Positions 45,036 to 53,037 of a DNA stretch of 64,000 bases are shown one piece after another. The DNA lies in contig NZ_AP024452.1 in the NCBI RefSeq assembly GCF_016865485.1, forward strand, positions 1,262,501 to 1,326,500, read 5' to 3'. Within the stretch, counting starts at the first letter, position 1. Each line of letters begins with the position of its first letter. The DNA comes from Luteitalea sp. TBR-22 (GTDB lineage: Bacteria > Acidobacteriota > Vicinamibacteria > Vicinamibacterales > Vicinamibacteraceae). The notes under the pieces were generated by a model. The model made no database searches. It worked only from the letters and a program-made list of their open reading frames with translations, and was not told the origin of the DNA. The position numbers and the translations under genes were made by a program.

Positions 45036-46463
45036 ATGCGCACGTCGCTGGCCGTGTTCGCGGCAGCCGTCCCAGTCCTCGCGGTGACCGCCAGCCTGTC
45101 CGGGCTCGCGCAGGCGCCCAAGGCTGGCGCCAAACCGGCCCCGGCCGCCGCCACGCAGGAGCAGCAGGTGACCCCGCCCGAGTCGCGCTACTGGATGGGC
45201 GCCACCACCGGGAGCGGCATGCTGGCGATGAGCGGCATGGCCGGCGGTGGCCGTCCCTCGATGGGCAGCCTGATGAAGATGGCCACCTCGGGACTGCCGT
45301 CGGCGGGCCACATGATCGAGCTGCGGCTCGGCACCACTCTGGCGCCGACCGGCGAGCCCGAGGCGTTCCACACCTTCCCGGCGGGCGCGCAGGTCAACAA
45401 GCCCATCTACCTGGAAACCCCGCAGCCCGGCAAGAGCGAGTCCGGGACGGCTGCCTACAAGGCCCCGAAAGGGCAGATCACCTTCTACTGGGGATGTGGT
45501 GAGAAGGCGGGTCCGGGCCAGCCGGTCATCCTGACCTTCGACAAGCTGATGCGAGGCGAGAACGATCCTGAGCTGCAGGCGCTGGCCGCCTCGGTGTCGG
45601 CGCGTGGCGTTCGCACGCCGACGGTGACCAACTCGAAGACCTACGGTGACTGGCCGAACGCCGACCGCCGGAAGCGCAACAAGGACCTCGAGGCCACCTT
45701 CCCGGTCGGGTCCACGCTGGCCGGCCAGCACGTCATCGAGGGCACCTACACGCCGAAGATCGACTTCGCGCTGCCCGACGACAAGACCTACATGGAACCG
45801 GTTCGGTACAGCAAGACCGCCGTGCTGCCGTCCGGCGCCGTCGCCCTGAGCTGGAACGGCCAGGCGCGCGCCACCGGCTACTCGCTCGGCGTGATGGCGC
45901 CCGAGAAGGTCGACGACGAGTCGGCCAACATCGTGATGTGGTCGTCGGCAGAACGGCCCGCGACGTTCGTGCAGATGGAGCACCTCACGCCCGCCGAAGT
46001 GAAGCGCCTGATCGACCTGAAGGCCGTGCTGCCGCCGACCACGACGGACTGCGCCGTGCCGGCGGAGGTGGTCAAGGCGACCAGGAACGGGTCGATGCTG
46101 ATGTTCACCGCCTACGGCGACGAGGCGACCTTCATCCATCCCGCGCGCCCCGCCGACCCGAAGGTGACGTGGGATCAGGAGTGGTTCGCGCGCGTCAGCT
46201 TCAAGGCCGCGCGCATGGACATGATCTCGCCCGAGGGCGTCATGGACATGACGGCGATGTCGGGCGGCAGCGAGGCGGGCAAGGGCAAGCCCGATCCGTC
46301 GTTGTCCGACGAGGAGTACTGCGCGGCGCTGGCCAAGCAGGAAGCCGAGAAGCCGTCGGTGGCCGACGCCATTCCCGGCGGCCGCCTGCTGGGACGCTTC
46401 GGTCGCAAGAAGGAGACGCCGCCACCGAGCGACCCTCGCTGCGCGAACCTCAAGAAGAAGTAG
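45036..46463 (+). CDS. Large exported protein of unknown function
   Basis: A 475-residue protein with a signal peptide (residues 1-26, ending GLAQA). It has a Gly/Met-rich patch (about 55-85: GATTGSGMLAMSGMAGGGRPSMGSLMKM) and a central region with 'GQITFYWGCGEKAGPGQPVILTFDKL' and 'LSWNGQARATGYSLGVMAP'. That central region resembles Ig-like or fibronectin-like strands. The C-terminus is polar with a lysine tail. No enzyme motif is seen. GAAAGGACC lies before the ATG. Its 3' end overlaps the convergent TetR gene by 14 bp. Confidence 0.7.
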   Translation: MRTSLAVFAAAVPVLAVTASLSGLAQAPKAGAKPAPAAATQEQQVTPPESRYWMGATTGSGMLAMSGMAGGGRPSMGSLMKMATSGLPSAGHMIELRLGTTLAPTGEPEAFHTFPAGAQVNKPIYLETPQPGKSESGTAAYKAPKGQITFYWGCGEKAGPGQPVILTFDKLMRGENDPELQALAASVSARGVRTPTVTNSKTYGDWPNADRRKRNKDLEATFPVGSTLAGQHVIEGTYTPKIDFALPDDKTYMEPVRYSKTAVLPSGAVALSWNGQARATGYSLGVMAPEKVDDESANIVMWSSAERPATFVQMEHLTPAEVKRLIDLKAVLPPTTTDCAVPAEVVKATRNGSMLMFTAYGDEATFIHPARPADPKVTWDQEWFARVSFKAARMDMISPEGVMDMTAMSGGSEAGKGKPDPSLSDEEYCAALAKQEAEKPSVADAIPGGRLLGRFGRKKETPPPSDPRCANLKKK

Positions 46464-47097
46464 TCGGGCCACTCCGGGGCCACGCGCGCGCCACTCGCGT
46501 CCGTGGCCCCCCCGTTCGGCCAAGGAGCACCGTCGCGGCCCATCGCGCGTCGTGCCCGGCGGCGGGCGTGCCCTCCGCGAGCGCCCGCGCCACGGCGCCC
46601 TCGAACAGCGCCAGGAGCGCCCCGGCGACCTGGTCGGGCGACCGCACCCCGGCTTCTCGTACCACGGCAGCGACTCGTGCCTGCAGCCAGGCTCGGTGCG
46701 CCGCGAGCACCTTGCGCGCCGGATGTTCGGCGCACCCCAGTTCGCTGTCGGCGTGCTGGAACGGGCAGCCGCGGAACTCGGCCGACGCCATCCATGCCAG
46801 GCAGGTGTCGAACAGCCCGAGCAGGCGGTCCACCGGCGCCCCCTCGCCGTCGAGCACGGCGGCAAACTGCGCCTGCACCGCCTCGCTGCGGCGCGCGAGG
46901 TAGGCCGCAACCAGCTCGTCCTTCGAGGCGAAGTGCGCGTAGAGCGACGCCTTGGCGACTCCCGCCTCCTCGATGACCCGCTGGATCCCGACGGCGCGGA
47001 TCCCTTCCCGATAGAACAGCGTGCTCGCGGTGGCGAGCAGTCGCTCGCGGACCGACGTGTCGGCTGGTGGGGACGGGTCGTCGGGAGCGCGCGTCAT
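46450..47097 (-). CDS. TetR family transcriptional regulator
   Basis: A 215-residue repressor. The N-terminal helix-turn-helix is 'RERLLATASTLFYREGIRAVGIQRVIEEAGVAKASLYAHFASKDELVAAYL' (about residues 17-67). The ligand domain contains 'FRGCPFQHADSEL', a cysteine-bearing segment typical of the group related to LfrR/YxaF-like regulators. Two palindromes of the operator type lie between it and the divergent SDR gene, so it probably represses both. The last 14 bp overlap the end of the convergent gene. Confidence 0.9.
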   Translation of the reverse strand: MTRAPDDPSPPADTSVRERLLATASTLFYREGIRAVGIQRVIEEAGVAKASLYAHFASKDELVAAYLARRSEAVQAQFAAVLDGEGAPVDRLLGLFDTCLAWMASAEFRGCPFQHADSELGCAEHPARKVLAAHRAWLQARVAAVVREAGVRSPDQVAGALLALFEGAVARALAEGTPAAGHDARWAATVLLGRTGGPRTRVARAWPRSGPTTSS

Positions 47098-47102
47098 ACG
47101 CC

Positions 47103-47163
47103 TTGACTATACAGACCGTTCGGTCTAGTCTCAAGCCCGCTGCACCAGACCGATCGGTCTGGT
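47103..47163. promoter_or_regulatory. Two TetR operators over an SDR promoter
   Basis: AGACCGTTCGGTCT (47113-47126) and ACCAGACCGATCGGTCTGGT (47144-47163) are near-identical palindromes with centres 34 bp apart. The first lies between a TTGACT -35 (47103-47108) and a TAGTCT -10 (47126-47131), spaced 17 bp, facing the SDR gene. Binding would block RNA polymerase directly. The spacing suggests two TetR dimers on about three helical turns. Confidence 0.8.
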
Positions 47164-47258
47164 CCTGGCGCGGCGCGTCGCCGTCGCCTCCACGCGCCCG
47201 GCCACGGTCCGGCCAGGCGCGTGTCGTTCATCCGGGTCACTCGCAGGAGTCCGTTCCC

Positions 47259-47999
47259 ATGGCCGTGCACATCTCCGGCACCACCGCGCTCGTCACGGGC
47301 GCCAATCGCGGCATCGGCAAGGCGCTCGTCGAGGCGTTGCTCGCCCGCGGCGCCGTCCGCGTCTACGCGACGGCCCGCCGCCCCGAGTCGCTCGAGCCGC
47401 TCGTCGCGGCCGGCGCGGGCCGCGTCGTCGCCATCGCCCTCGACGTCACGCGTCCCGAGCAGGTCGCGGCGGTCGCCGACCGGGCCGGCGACGTCACGCT
47501 GCTGGTCAACAACGCCGGCGTCGCCTCGCACATGTTCGGCGCCTTCGACGACCCGCGCTGGATCACCGCCGGGCGCGAGGAGTTCGAGGTCAACGTGCTC
47601 GGCACCCTGGCGGTGACGCAGGCGTTCCGGCCGGTGCTGGCGGCGCAGGGCGGCGGCGCGGTCGTCAACATCGCGTCGGTCGGCTCGTTCGTCGGGTTCC
47701 CGGTGGCGCTGACCTATGCGGCCGCCAAGGCTGGCACCCACTCGCTCACGCAGGCGACCCGGGCGATGCTGCGCGATCAGGGCACCTTCGTCGCCGGCGT
47801 GTACCCCGGTCCCACCGACACCGACATGGCGACGCGCCTGCCCTTCGAGAAGACGCCGCCAACGGCGGTCGCGCACGCGATCCTCGACGGCCTCGAAGCC
47901 GGCGTCGAGGACATCCTGCCCGATCCGGTGGCGCGCCAGATGGGTGCGGCCTACTTCTCGGGTCCCAAGCAGCTCGAGCAGCAGGCGGTGCCGGCCTGA
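47259..47999 (+). CDS. Short-chain dehydrogenase/reductase
   Basis: A 246-residue classical SDR. The cofactor motif TGANRGIG (about residues 14-21), 'NNAGV', the catalytic serine in 'VNIASVGSF' and 'YAAAK' are all in place. 'YATARRPESL' after the second strand, with basic residues, suggests NADPH (inference). It is probably a carbonyl reductase; substrate unknown. It is preceded by a TetR-controlled promoter and followed at 103 bp by an NmrA-type gene, so the two may be co-expressed. Confidence 0.88.
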   Translation: MAVHISGTTALVTGANRGIGKALVEALLARGAVRVYATARRPESLEPLVAAGAGRVVAIALDVTRPEQVAAVADRAGDVTLLVNNAGVASHMFGAFDDPRWITAGREEFEVNVLGTLAVTQAFRPVLAAQGGGAVVNIASVGSFVGFPVALTYAAAKAGTHSLTQATRAMLRDQGTFVAGVYPGPTDTDMATRLPFEKTPPTAVAHAILDGLEAGVEDILPDPVARQMGAAYFSGPKQLEQQAVPA

Positions 48000-48102
48000 C
48001 CGGTGCGGACCACGCCGCGGCCGCTCGCGTCGCGCAACTGCGGTAGGCTCACACGGCGCACGTCCCCGGGGCGCGCGCCGGTTCCATCTTCGAGGAGAGA
48101 CG

Positions 48103-48969
48103 ATGCGCATTCTGGTGACGGGCGGGACGGGAACGGTCGGTTCACAGGTGGTGCAGCAACTGGTGGCGCGCGGCGCCGAGGTGCAGGTGCTGACGCGTGA
48201 TCCGGGCAGGGCGCGCGTGCCGCAGGGCGTCACGGCCGTGGCGGGCGACCTGACGCAGATCGCCACCGTGCGGTCGGTGTTCGCTGGCGTGGACGGCGTG
48301 TTCCTCCTGAACGCCGTGAGCCCCACCGAGTCGCAGGAGGCCCTGCTGGCGATCACCGGCATGCGCACCGCCGGCGTCAGGCACGTCGTGTATCTGTCGG
48401 TGCACCAGGTCGACGGCGGCGCGTACCTGCCGCATTTCGGCGCCAAGGTCGGCATCGAGGCCGGCCTCAAGGCGTCGGGTCTCGCTTACACGATCCTCCG
48501 GCCCGACAACTTTTTCCAGAACGACTACTGGTTCAAGGACGCCATGCTGCAGTACGGCGTCTACCCGCAGCCGCTCGGCAGCGTCGGCACCTCGCGGGTC
48601 GACGTCCGCGACATCGGCGAGGCCGCCGCGATCGCGTTCACCACGCCGGGCCACGAAGGGCAGATCTACGACCTCGTCGGCCCCGAGGTCGTGACCGGAC
48701 CTTCCACCGCGGCCGTCTGGGCCGACGTGCTGAAGCGTCCCGTGGCCTACGGTGGCGACGACCTCGACGCGTGGGAAGGGCAGGCGGCCACGATGATGCC
48801 CGACTGGATGGCCTTCGACTTCCGGCACATGTACGGCCACTTCCAGGCCAAGGGCCTGCGCGCCACCCCCGAGGCCATCGCGCGCCTGACGACGCTGCTC
48901 GGCCATCCGCCGCGCGCGTTCCGGGCGTTTGCCGAAGAGACGGCCGCCGCCTGGGGCGTCACGGGCTGA
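48103..48969 (+). CDS. NmrA-family NAD(P)-binding protein
   Basis: A 288-residue atypical SDR: Rossmann motif 'VTGGTGTVGSQVVQQL', 'GVDGVFLLNAVSP', 'RHVVYLSVHQ', 'AYTILRPDNFFQND' and 'TSRVDVRDIGEAAAIAF'. It lacks the YxxxK motif, as in NmrA/HSCARG-type redox sensors and some NAD(P)H:quinone reductases. GAGGAGA lies 7 bp before the ATG. It is a paralogue in type of the protein at 35.7 kb and is probably in the transcript of the TetR-controlled SDR. Confidence 0.85.
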   Translation: MRILVTGGTGTVGSQVVQQLVARGAEVQVLTRDPGRARVPQGVTAVAGDLTQIATVRSVFAGVDGVFLLNAVSPTESQEALLAITGMRTAGVRHVVYLSVHQVDGGAYLPHFGAKVGIEAGLKASGLAYTILRPDNFFQNDYWFKDAMLQYGVYPQPLGSVGTSRVDVRDIGEAAAIAFTTPGHEGQIYDLVGPEVVTGPSTAAVWADVLKRPVAYGGDDLDAWEGQAATMMPDWMAFDFRHMYGHFQAKGLRATPEAIARLTTLLGHPPRAFRAFAEETAAAWGVTG

Positions 48970-48978
48970 ACAGGCGAC

Positions 48979-49068
48979 AGCTGAGGCTGCAGGCTCACGG
49001 CTCACAGAGCCTTCACTCGGTCAGTATGCTTTCTGAGCCCTGAGCCCAGTCCTTGAGCCCCGAGCCCC
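48979..49068. repeat. Heptamer tandem repeats upstream of ffs
   Basis: Two short arrays. AGCTGAG, GCTGCAG, GCTCACG, GCTCACA lie at 48979-49006. TGAGCCC, TGAGCCC, then after 6 bases TGAGCCC, CGAGCCC lie at 49034-49067. They fill the spacer between the NmrA-type gene and the SRP RNA gene. Confidence 0.6.
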
Positions 49069-49116
49069 CGCGGACTACACTGGGAGTTCGGTCGCCCTCG
49101 GGTGGCCGCCGGCCGT

Positions 49117-49243
49117 GGTCGCTCGCACCGCGGCCCGGAGCCCGTGCAACGCCAGACCTCGAACCGCGTCAGGACCGGAAGGTAGCAGCGCTAAGGGGAT
49201 CCTGCCGTGTGCATGGGTACTCCGGGTCGCGGTGGGATCGACC
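49117..49243 (+). ncRNA. ffs: Signal recognition particle RNA (4.5S type)
   Basis: The conserved domain IV is present: GTCAGGACCGGAAGGTAGCA (49169-49188) with the asymmetric loop sequences that bind Ffh. Flanking arms pair to close a long hairpin: CACCGCG (49126-49132) with CGCGGTG (49228-49234), CCCGGAG with CTCCGGG, and GGTCG (49117) with CGACC (49239-49243). The RNA guides ribosomes making membrane proteins. Exact ends are estimated from pairing. It precedes dnaX, a gene order conserved in many bacteria. Confidence 0.9.
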
Positions 49244-49310
49244 CGGCCGACATCCGCCGACGTGAGACTCGGCCGCGACACCGCCCAGCACCCGAGCCAG
49301 CCCACACACC

Positions 49311-51086
49311 GTGTCACGCCCCTATCAGGTGCTCGCCCGCAAGTGGCGTCCCCAGCGCTTCGACGACGTCGTCGGGCAGGTGGGGGTCACGCAGACGCTG
49401 CGCAATGCGATCGACCGCAAGCGCATCGCCCAGTCCTTCATCTTCTCGGGAGCCCGTGGCGTCGGCAAGACGACGACCGCGCGCATCCTGGCCCGCGCGC
49501 TGAACTGCGAGCAGGGGCCGACGCCCGATCCGTGCGGCACGTGTGACGCCTGCGTCGAGATCGCGGAAGGGCGCGACATCGACGTCATCGAGCTCGACGC
49601 GGCCACCCACACGGGCGTCGACAACGTGCGCGAGGTGATCATCGAGAGCCTCGGCATCTCGCCGGCCCGCGACCGCTACAAGATCTTCATCATCGACGAA
49701 GTGCACATGCTGTCGAACAGCTCGTTCAACGCATTGCTCAAGTCGATCGAGGAACCGCCGCCGCACGTCGTCTTCATGATGGCGACGACGGAGCTGCACA
49801 AGATCCCGGAGACCATCAGGTCGCGGTCGCAGGAGTTCGAGCTGCGCACGATCGGCGCACGCAGCGTCGCCGAACAGCTCGGGCGAATCGCCGAGGCCGA
49901 GCAGTTGCAGGTCGATCCCGACGCGCTGCTGCTGCTCGCGCGTGCCGGCGAGGGGTCGATGCGCGACGCGCTGAGCGCGTTCGACCAGGTCATCGCGTTC
50001 GCGGGCGAGCGGATCACGGCGGCCGACGTGGCGAGCGTGCTCGGGCTCATCGGCCGCGACGTGCTGATGGACATGGCCGACATCGTCGCCGACGGCCGCG
50101 CCGCCGACGTGTTCGACGCCGTCGGCCGGCTTGTCGAGTCGGGGCAGGATCTCAAGCTGGTCGTGCGCGAGCTGACCGGCCTGGTGCGCGACCTGATGGT
50201 CGTCAGCGTCGATCCGTCGCGCCTCGACGACCCCGAGCTCTCCGGCGATGCCGAGCGTCTCCGGGCGCTCGCGGCGCGCTTCTCGCGCGAGGACCTGTTG
50301 CGCGCCTTCGACGTGCTCGCGCGCGCCGAGCAGGACGTGCGCTACGCCGCGCAGCCGCGCTACCACCTCGAGATGGCGCTGCTGCGCTGGATCCACCTCG
50401 GCCACCTGGCCCCGATTTCCGAGGTGCTCGAGGCGCTCGGCAGCGGACGTCCGCTGCCGGCCGGCGCCGGGGCTCGCCCCGCGGCGCCGCCGGTGGCCCG
50501 CCCTGCGCCCGTCACGCCAGCCACGCCCGCCGGGGCCGGCACGGGCAGCGCGTTGCGACGCCTGTCGGAGAGTGCACGGGCGGCCAGCCCGGTGTCGGTC
50601 GCCTCACCGGTGGCCGCGGCCACGCCTCCGGCCGCGGTGGCGCCCCGCCCGCCGGCGGCAGCGCCCCCAGCCGCCCCCGCCCCGCCCGCTCCAGAGCCGG
50701 GCGATGCGGGCACCCCGGTCGGCGGCGGGACCATCGAGCAACTCGTCGAGGCCCTGCGCAAGAGCAATCGCACGTTCTTCGGCACGGCGCTCGCGAGGGC
50801 CACGTTCGCCATCGACGGCAACAAGCTGGTGCTGACGGTGACCGGCAACTTCGAGCAGGCCCGCTGCGAGGGCCGACGGTCGTGGATCGAGGAGACGGCG
50901 CAGCAGGTGCTCGGGCGTCGTCACGTGCTCGAGATTCGCGTGGTGGCACAGGCCGCCGAGGCCGCGCCCGACCCGACCGAGCTGGACAAGGCGCGCCTGA
51001 GGGATCAGGCCCTGAAGAGCGAGGCCGTGCAGGCGACGCTCGACGTGTTTGCCGCCGACGTCAGGGACGTGGAAGAGATTCAATGA
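49311..51086 (+). CDS. dnaX: DNA polymerase III subunit gamma/tau
   Basis: A 591-residue clamp-loader ATPase. Walker A is GARGVGKT (about residues 45-52), the zinc cysteines are in 'NCEQGPTPDPCGTCDAC', Walker B is 'IIDEVHML', sensor 1 is MMATTE and the arginine finger motif is SRSQ. A Pro/Ala-rich linker (about 385-470) joins a C-terminal tau-like domain. The slippery A-rich sequence that gives gamma in E. coli is not seen, so one product is likely. The start is a GTG at 49311. A heptamer array begins exactly at its TGA stop codon. Confidence 0.95.
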   Translation: MSRPYQVLARKWRPQRFDDVVGQVGVTQTLRNAIDRKRIAQSFIFSGARGVGKTTTARILARALNCEQGPTPDPCGTCDACVEIAEGRDIDVIELDAATHTGVDNVREVIIESLGISPARDRYKIFIIDEVHMLSNSSFNALLKSIEEPPPHVVFMMATTELHKIPETIRSRSQEFELRTIGARSVAEQLGRIAEAEQLQVDPDALLLLARAGEGSMRDALSAFDQVIAFAGERITAADVASVLGLIGRDVLMDMADIVADGRAADVFDAVGRLVESGQDLKLVVRELTGLVRDLMVVSVDPSRLDDPELSGDAERLRALAARFSREDLLRAFDVLARAEQDVRYAAQPRYHLEMALLRWIHLGHLAPISEVLEALGSGRPLPAGAGARPAAPPVARPAPVTPATPAGAGTGSALRRLSESARAASPVSVASPVAAATPPAAVAPRPPAAAPPAAPAPPAPEPGDAGTPVGGGTIEQLVEALRKSNRTFFGTALARATFAIDGNKLVLTVTGNFEQARCEGRRSWIEETAQQVLGRRHVLEIRVVAQAAEAAPDPTELDKARLRDQALKSEAVQATLDVFAADVRDVEEIQ

Positions 51087-51181
51087 CGTTTGACGTTTGA
51101 CGTCTGACGTTTGACGTCTCACGTTCAACGCCGAACGCCGAACGCCGAACGCCGAACGCCGAACGCCGAACGCCGAACGCC
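51084..51181. repeat. Two-phase heptamer array after dnaX
   Basis: Fourteen contiguous 7-bp units: TGACGTT, TGACGTT, TGACGTC, TGACGTT, TGACGTC, TCACGTT, CAACGCC, then seven perfect GAACGCC. The first unit starts on the dnaX stop codon. The units change gradually from TGACGTT to GAACGCC without loss of 7-bp phase. Confidence 0.9.
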
Positions 51182-51200
51182 GGATGCACTCTCGCCGGAC

Positions 51201-51228
51201 GTAGCCGTCGCCCTTGGGCGACGGTCAG
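51201..51228. repeat. Single REP-like palindrome
   Basis: GTAGCCGTCGCCC followed by TTGGGCGACGGTCAG forms a hairpin with stem CCGTCGCCC/GGGCGACGG. It is the same element as the units of the array at 15250-15463. Confidence 0.8.
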
Positions 51229-51329
51229 GGCACGTCAGGGGAGGAAGATTTCGTAGTCGCATGACGAAGGCCGACCAGACGGGTATACCCAAGGCCGAAG
51301 GCCGAATGACGAAGGCCGACGAGGTTCAG

Positions 51330-51626
51330 ATGAACATCCAGAAGATGATGCAGCAGGCGCAGCAGATGCAGGAGAAGATGCAGCGCCAGATGGCCGAGAC
51401 CGTGATCGAGGCGACCGCCGGTGGCGGCCTCGTGAGCGTCAAGGTCAACGGCGCCAAGCAACTCCTCGCGATCACGCTCGACCCCGAGGCCGTGAACAAG
51501 GACGACGTGGAGATGCTGCAGGACGCCATCCTCGCCGCCGTGCAGGACGCGCAGCGCAAGGCCGACGAGAAGATGAACAGCACGATGAGCGGCATGCTGG
51601 GTGGACTCAAGCTGCCGGGCATGTAA
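51330..51626 (+). CDS. ybaB: YbaB/EbfC nucleoid-associated protein
   Basis: A 98-residue DNA-binding protein: 'MNIQKMMQQAQQMQEKMQR', then 'TAGGGLVSVKVNGAKQLLAITLDPEAV', 'EMLQDAILAAVQDAQRKADEKMNS' and 'GMLGGLKLPGM'. YbaB dimers bind DNA as tweezers. The ATG at 51330 follows GAGG at 9 bp and gives the usual family N-terminus; an in-frame ATG at 51261 would add 23 residues encoded by repetitive ACGAAGGCCGA sequence and is less likely. The gene sits between dnaX and recR as in most bacteria, but the gap to dnaX is widened by repeats. Confidence 0.93.
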   Translation: MNIQKMMQQAQQMQEKMQRQMAETVIEATAGGGLVSVKVNGAKQLLAITLDPEAVNKDDVEMLQDAILAAVQDAQRKADEKMNSTMSGMLGGLKLPGM

Positions 51627-52229
51627 TTGTCTTCGCCCTACCCAGAGCCGCTCGTCAGGCTCATCGAGCAGCTGCAGAAGTTCCCGGGCGTCGGCGCCAA
51701 GACGGCGCAGCGACTGGCCTTCCACGTGCTGAAGGCGCCGCGCGAGGACGCCGAGCGTCTCGCCGAGGCGCTGCGCGACGTCAAGGCGCAGGTGCAGCAC
51801 TGCTCGATCTGCAGCAACATCACCGACGTCGACCCGTGCGCCTACTGCACGAGTCCCGACCGCAACCCGCGCGTCATCTGCGTCGTCGAGGAGCCGGCCA
51901 ACGTCGTGGCGGTCGAGAAGACGCGGGACTTCCGCGGCCGGTACCACGTGCTGATGGGCACGCTGTCGCCGCTGCAGGGCATCGGCCCCGATGCGCTGAG
52001 GATCAAGCCGCTGCTGGCGCGCGTCGCCGCCGGTGACGTCGAGGAAGTGATCCTCGCCACCAACCCCACGGTGGAAGGCGAGGCCACGGCGCTCTACCTG
52101 GCCAAGCTGCTCAAGCCGCTCGGCGTGCGCGTCACGCGCATCGGCATGGGCGTGCCGGTCGGGAGCGACCTCGAGTACGCCGACGAAGTGACCATGACCC
52201 GGGCGCTCGAGGGCCGGAGGGAGATGTGA
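51627..52229 (+). CDS. recR: Recombination mediator RecR
   Basis: A 200-residue DNA repair protein. It has the helix-hairpin-helix '[20 protein letters not shown]', a four-cysteine zinc motif '[16 protein letters not shown]', and a Toprim domain ('[16 protein letters not shown]... [21 protein letters not shown]'). With RecF/RecO it loads RecA on gapped DNA. The start is a TTG directly after the ybaB stop codon (TAATTG), so translation is probably coupled. It overlaps the next gene by 4 bp. Confidence 0.95.
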   Translation: MSSPYPEPLVRLIEQLQKFPGVGAKTAQRLAFHVLKAPREDAERLAEALRDVKAQVQHCSICSNITDVDPCAYCTSPDRNPRVICVVEEPANVVAVEKTRDFRGRYHVLMGTLSPLQGIGPDALRIKPLLARVAAGDVEEVILATNPTVEGEATALYLAKLLKPLGVRVTRIGMGVPVGSDLEYADEVTMTRALEGRREM

Positions 52230-52966
52230 AGGTCGTCGTGGTGATGACGCGCGCGCCGGAGCTGGCCCCGGCGGCCGTGATCACCGTCGGGGAGGCGGCC
52301 GTGGTGCGCGGACCCAAGACGCGCCTTGCGCCCGCCCTGCCCGACCCGTCGGCGCGCGAAGCGTTGCAGCGCGCTTTCCTGCGCGACGTGCTGGCCACGG
52401 CGCGGTCGGTGGCCGGCGCGGTCGTGCGCGTCGCCATCGCGCCCGGCGGCAATCCAGGCGCCTTTGCCGACCTCGGCGTGCCGGCGGGGCAGGTCATCAC
52501 CCAGAAGGGCGACACCCTCGGCGATCGCGAACGCGCGCTCTTCGCCGAGCTGTTCCGGCGCGGCGCGCGCCAGGTCATCATCGTCGGCTCCGACATCCCG
52601 CTGCTCGAGGCGCGCGTGCTCGAGGAGGCCTTCGCGGCGCTCGACGCGACGCCGTCGCCGGTCGTGCTCGGCCCGGCGACCGACGGCGGCTACTACCTGC
52701 TGGGGCTGTCGGGGCCGGACGTGCCCGACCTGTTCACGGGCGTGCGCTGGAGCACGAGGTACGCGCTGATGGACACGCTGCGTCGCTGCGAGTTCGCGGA
52801 GCGACGCGTGGTGCTGCTCGACGTCCTCGACGACGTGGACCAACCCGAGGACCTCGAGCGCCTGCGCGAGGTGTTGCGAGACGACCCGTCGCGCGCCCCG
52901 GCGACCGCGGCGTGGATGGAAGCCGCCGACCTGAAGGTCGGCGGCCACGCACAGGAGGGTTCGTAG
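52226..52966 (+). CDS. TIGR04282 (DUF2064) glycosyltransferase-like protein
   Basis: A 246-residue nucleotide-sugar-transferase-fold protein. It has 'VVVMTRAPE' and '[28 protein letters not shown]', then '[22 protein letters not shown]', '[16 protein letters not shown]' and '[13 protein letters not shown]', the TIGR04282 pattern named for arsenosugar biosynthesis. Between RAPE and GPKTRL there is an insertion of about 18 residues that the family usually lacks. The last 14 residues ([14 protein letters not shown]) are encoded partly by a REP-like palindrome. The GTG start overlaps the recR stop codon. Confidence 0.82.
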   Translation: MKVVVVMTRAPELAPAAVITVGEAAVVRGPKTRLAPALPDPSAREALQRAFLRDVLATARSVAGAVVRVAIAPGGNPGAFADLGVPAGQVITQKGDTLGDRERALFAELFRRGARQVIIVGSDIPLLEARVLEEAFAALDATPSPVVLGPATDGGYYLLGLSGPDVPDLFTGVRWSTRYALMDTLRRCEFAERRVVLLDVLDDVDQPEDLERLREVLRDDPSRAPATAAWMEAADLKVGGHAQEGS

Positions 52967-53037
52967 GCGTCGACCTTCAGGTCGACGCGCGTCGCGCCCT
53001 GACGCTAGGCCTCGTCGGCTTCGTAGGCGTCGACGGG
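52922..53037. repeat. Three REP-like palindromes at the ends of two convergent genes
   Basis: GCCGCCGACC with GGTCGGCGGC (52922-52945), GCGTCGACC with GGTCGACGC (about 52967-52988), and a half-site CGTAGGCGTCGAC (53022-53034). The first lies in the end of the TIGR04282 gene and the third in the end of the minus-strand UPF0104 gene. Confidence 0.75.

Noticed and set aside
49311-51086. Programmed frameshift in dnaX making a gamma subunit
   Set aside because: I see no A-rich slippery sequence or stem-loop at the domain border; the reading frame is continuous.
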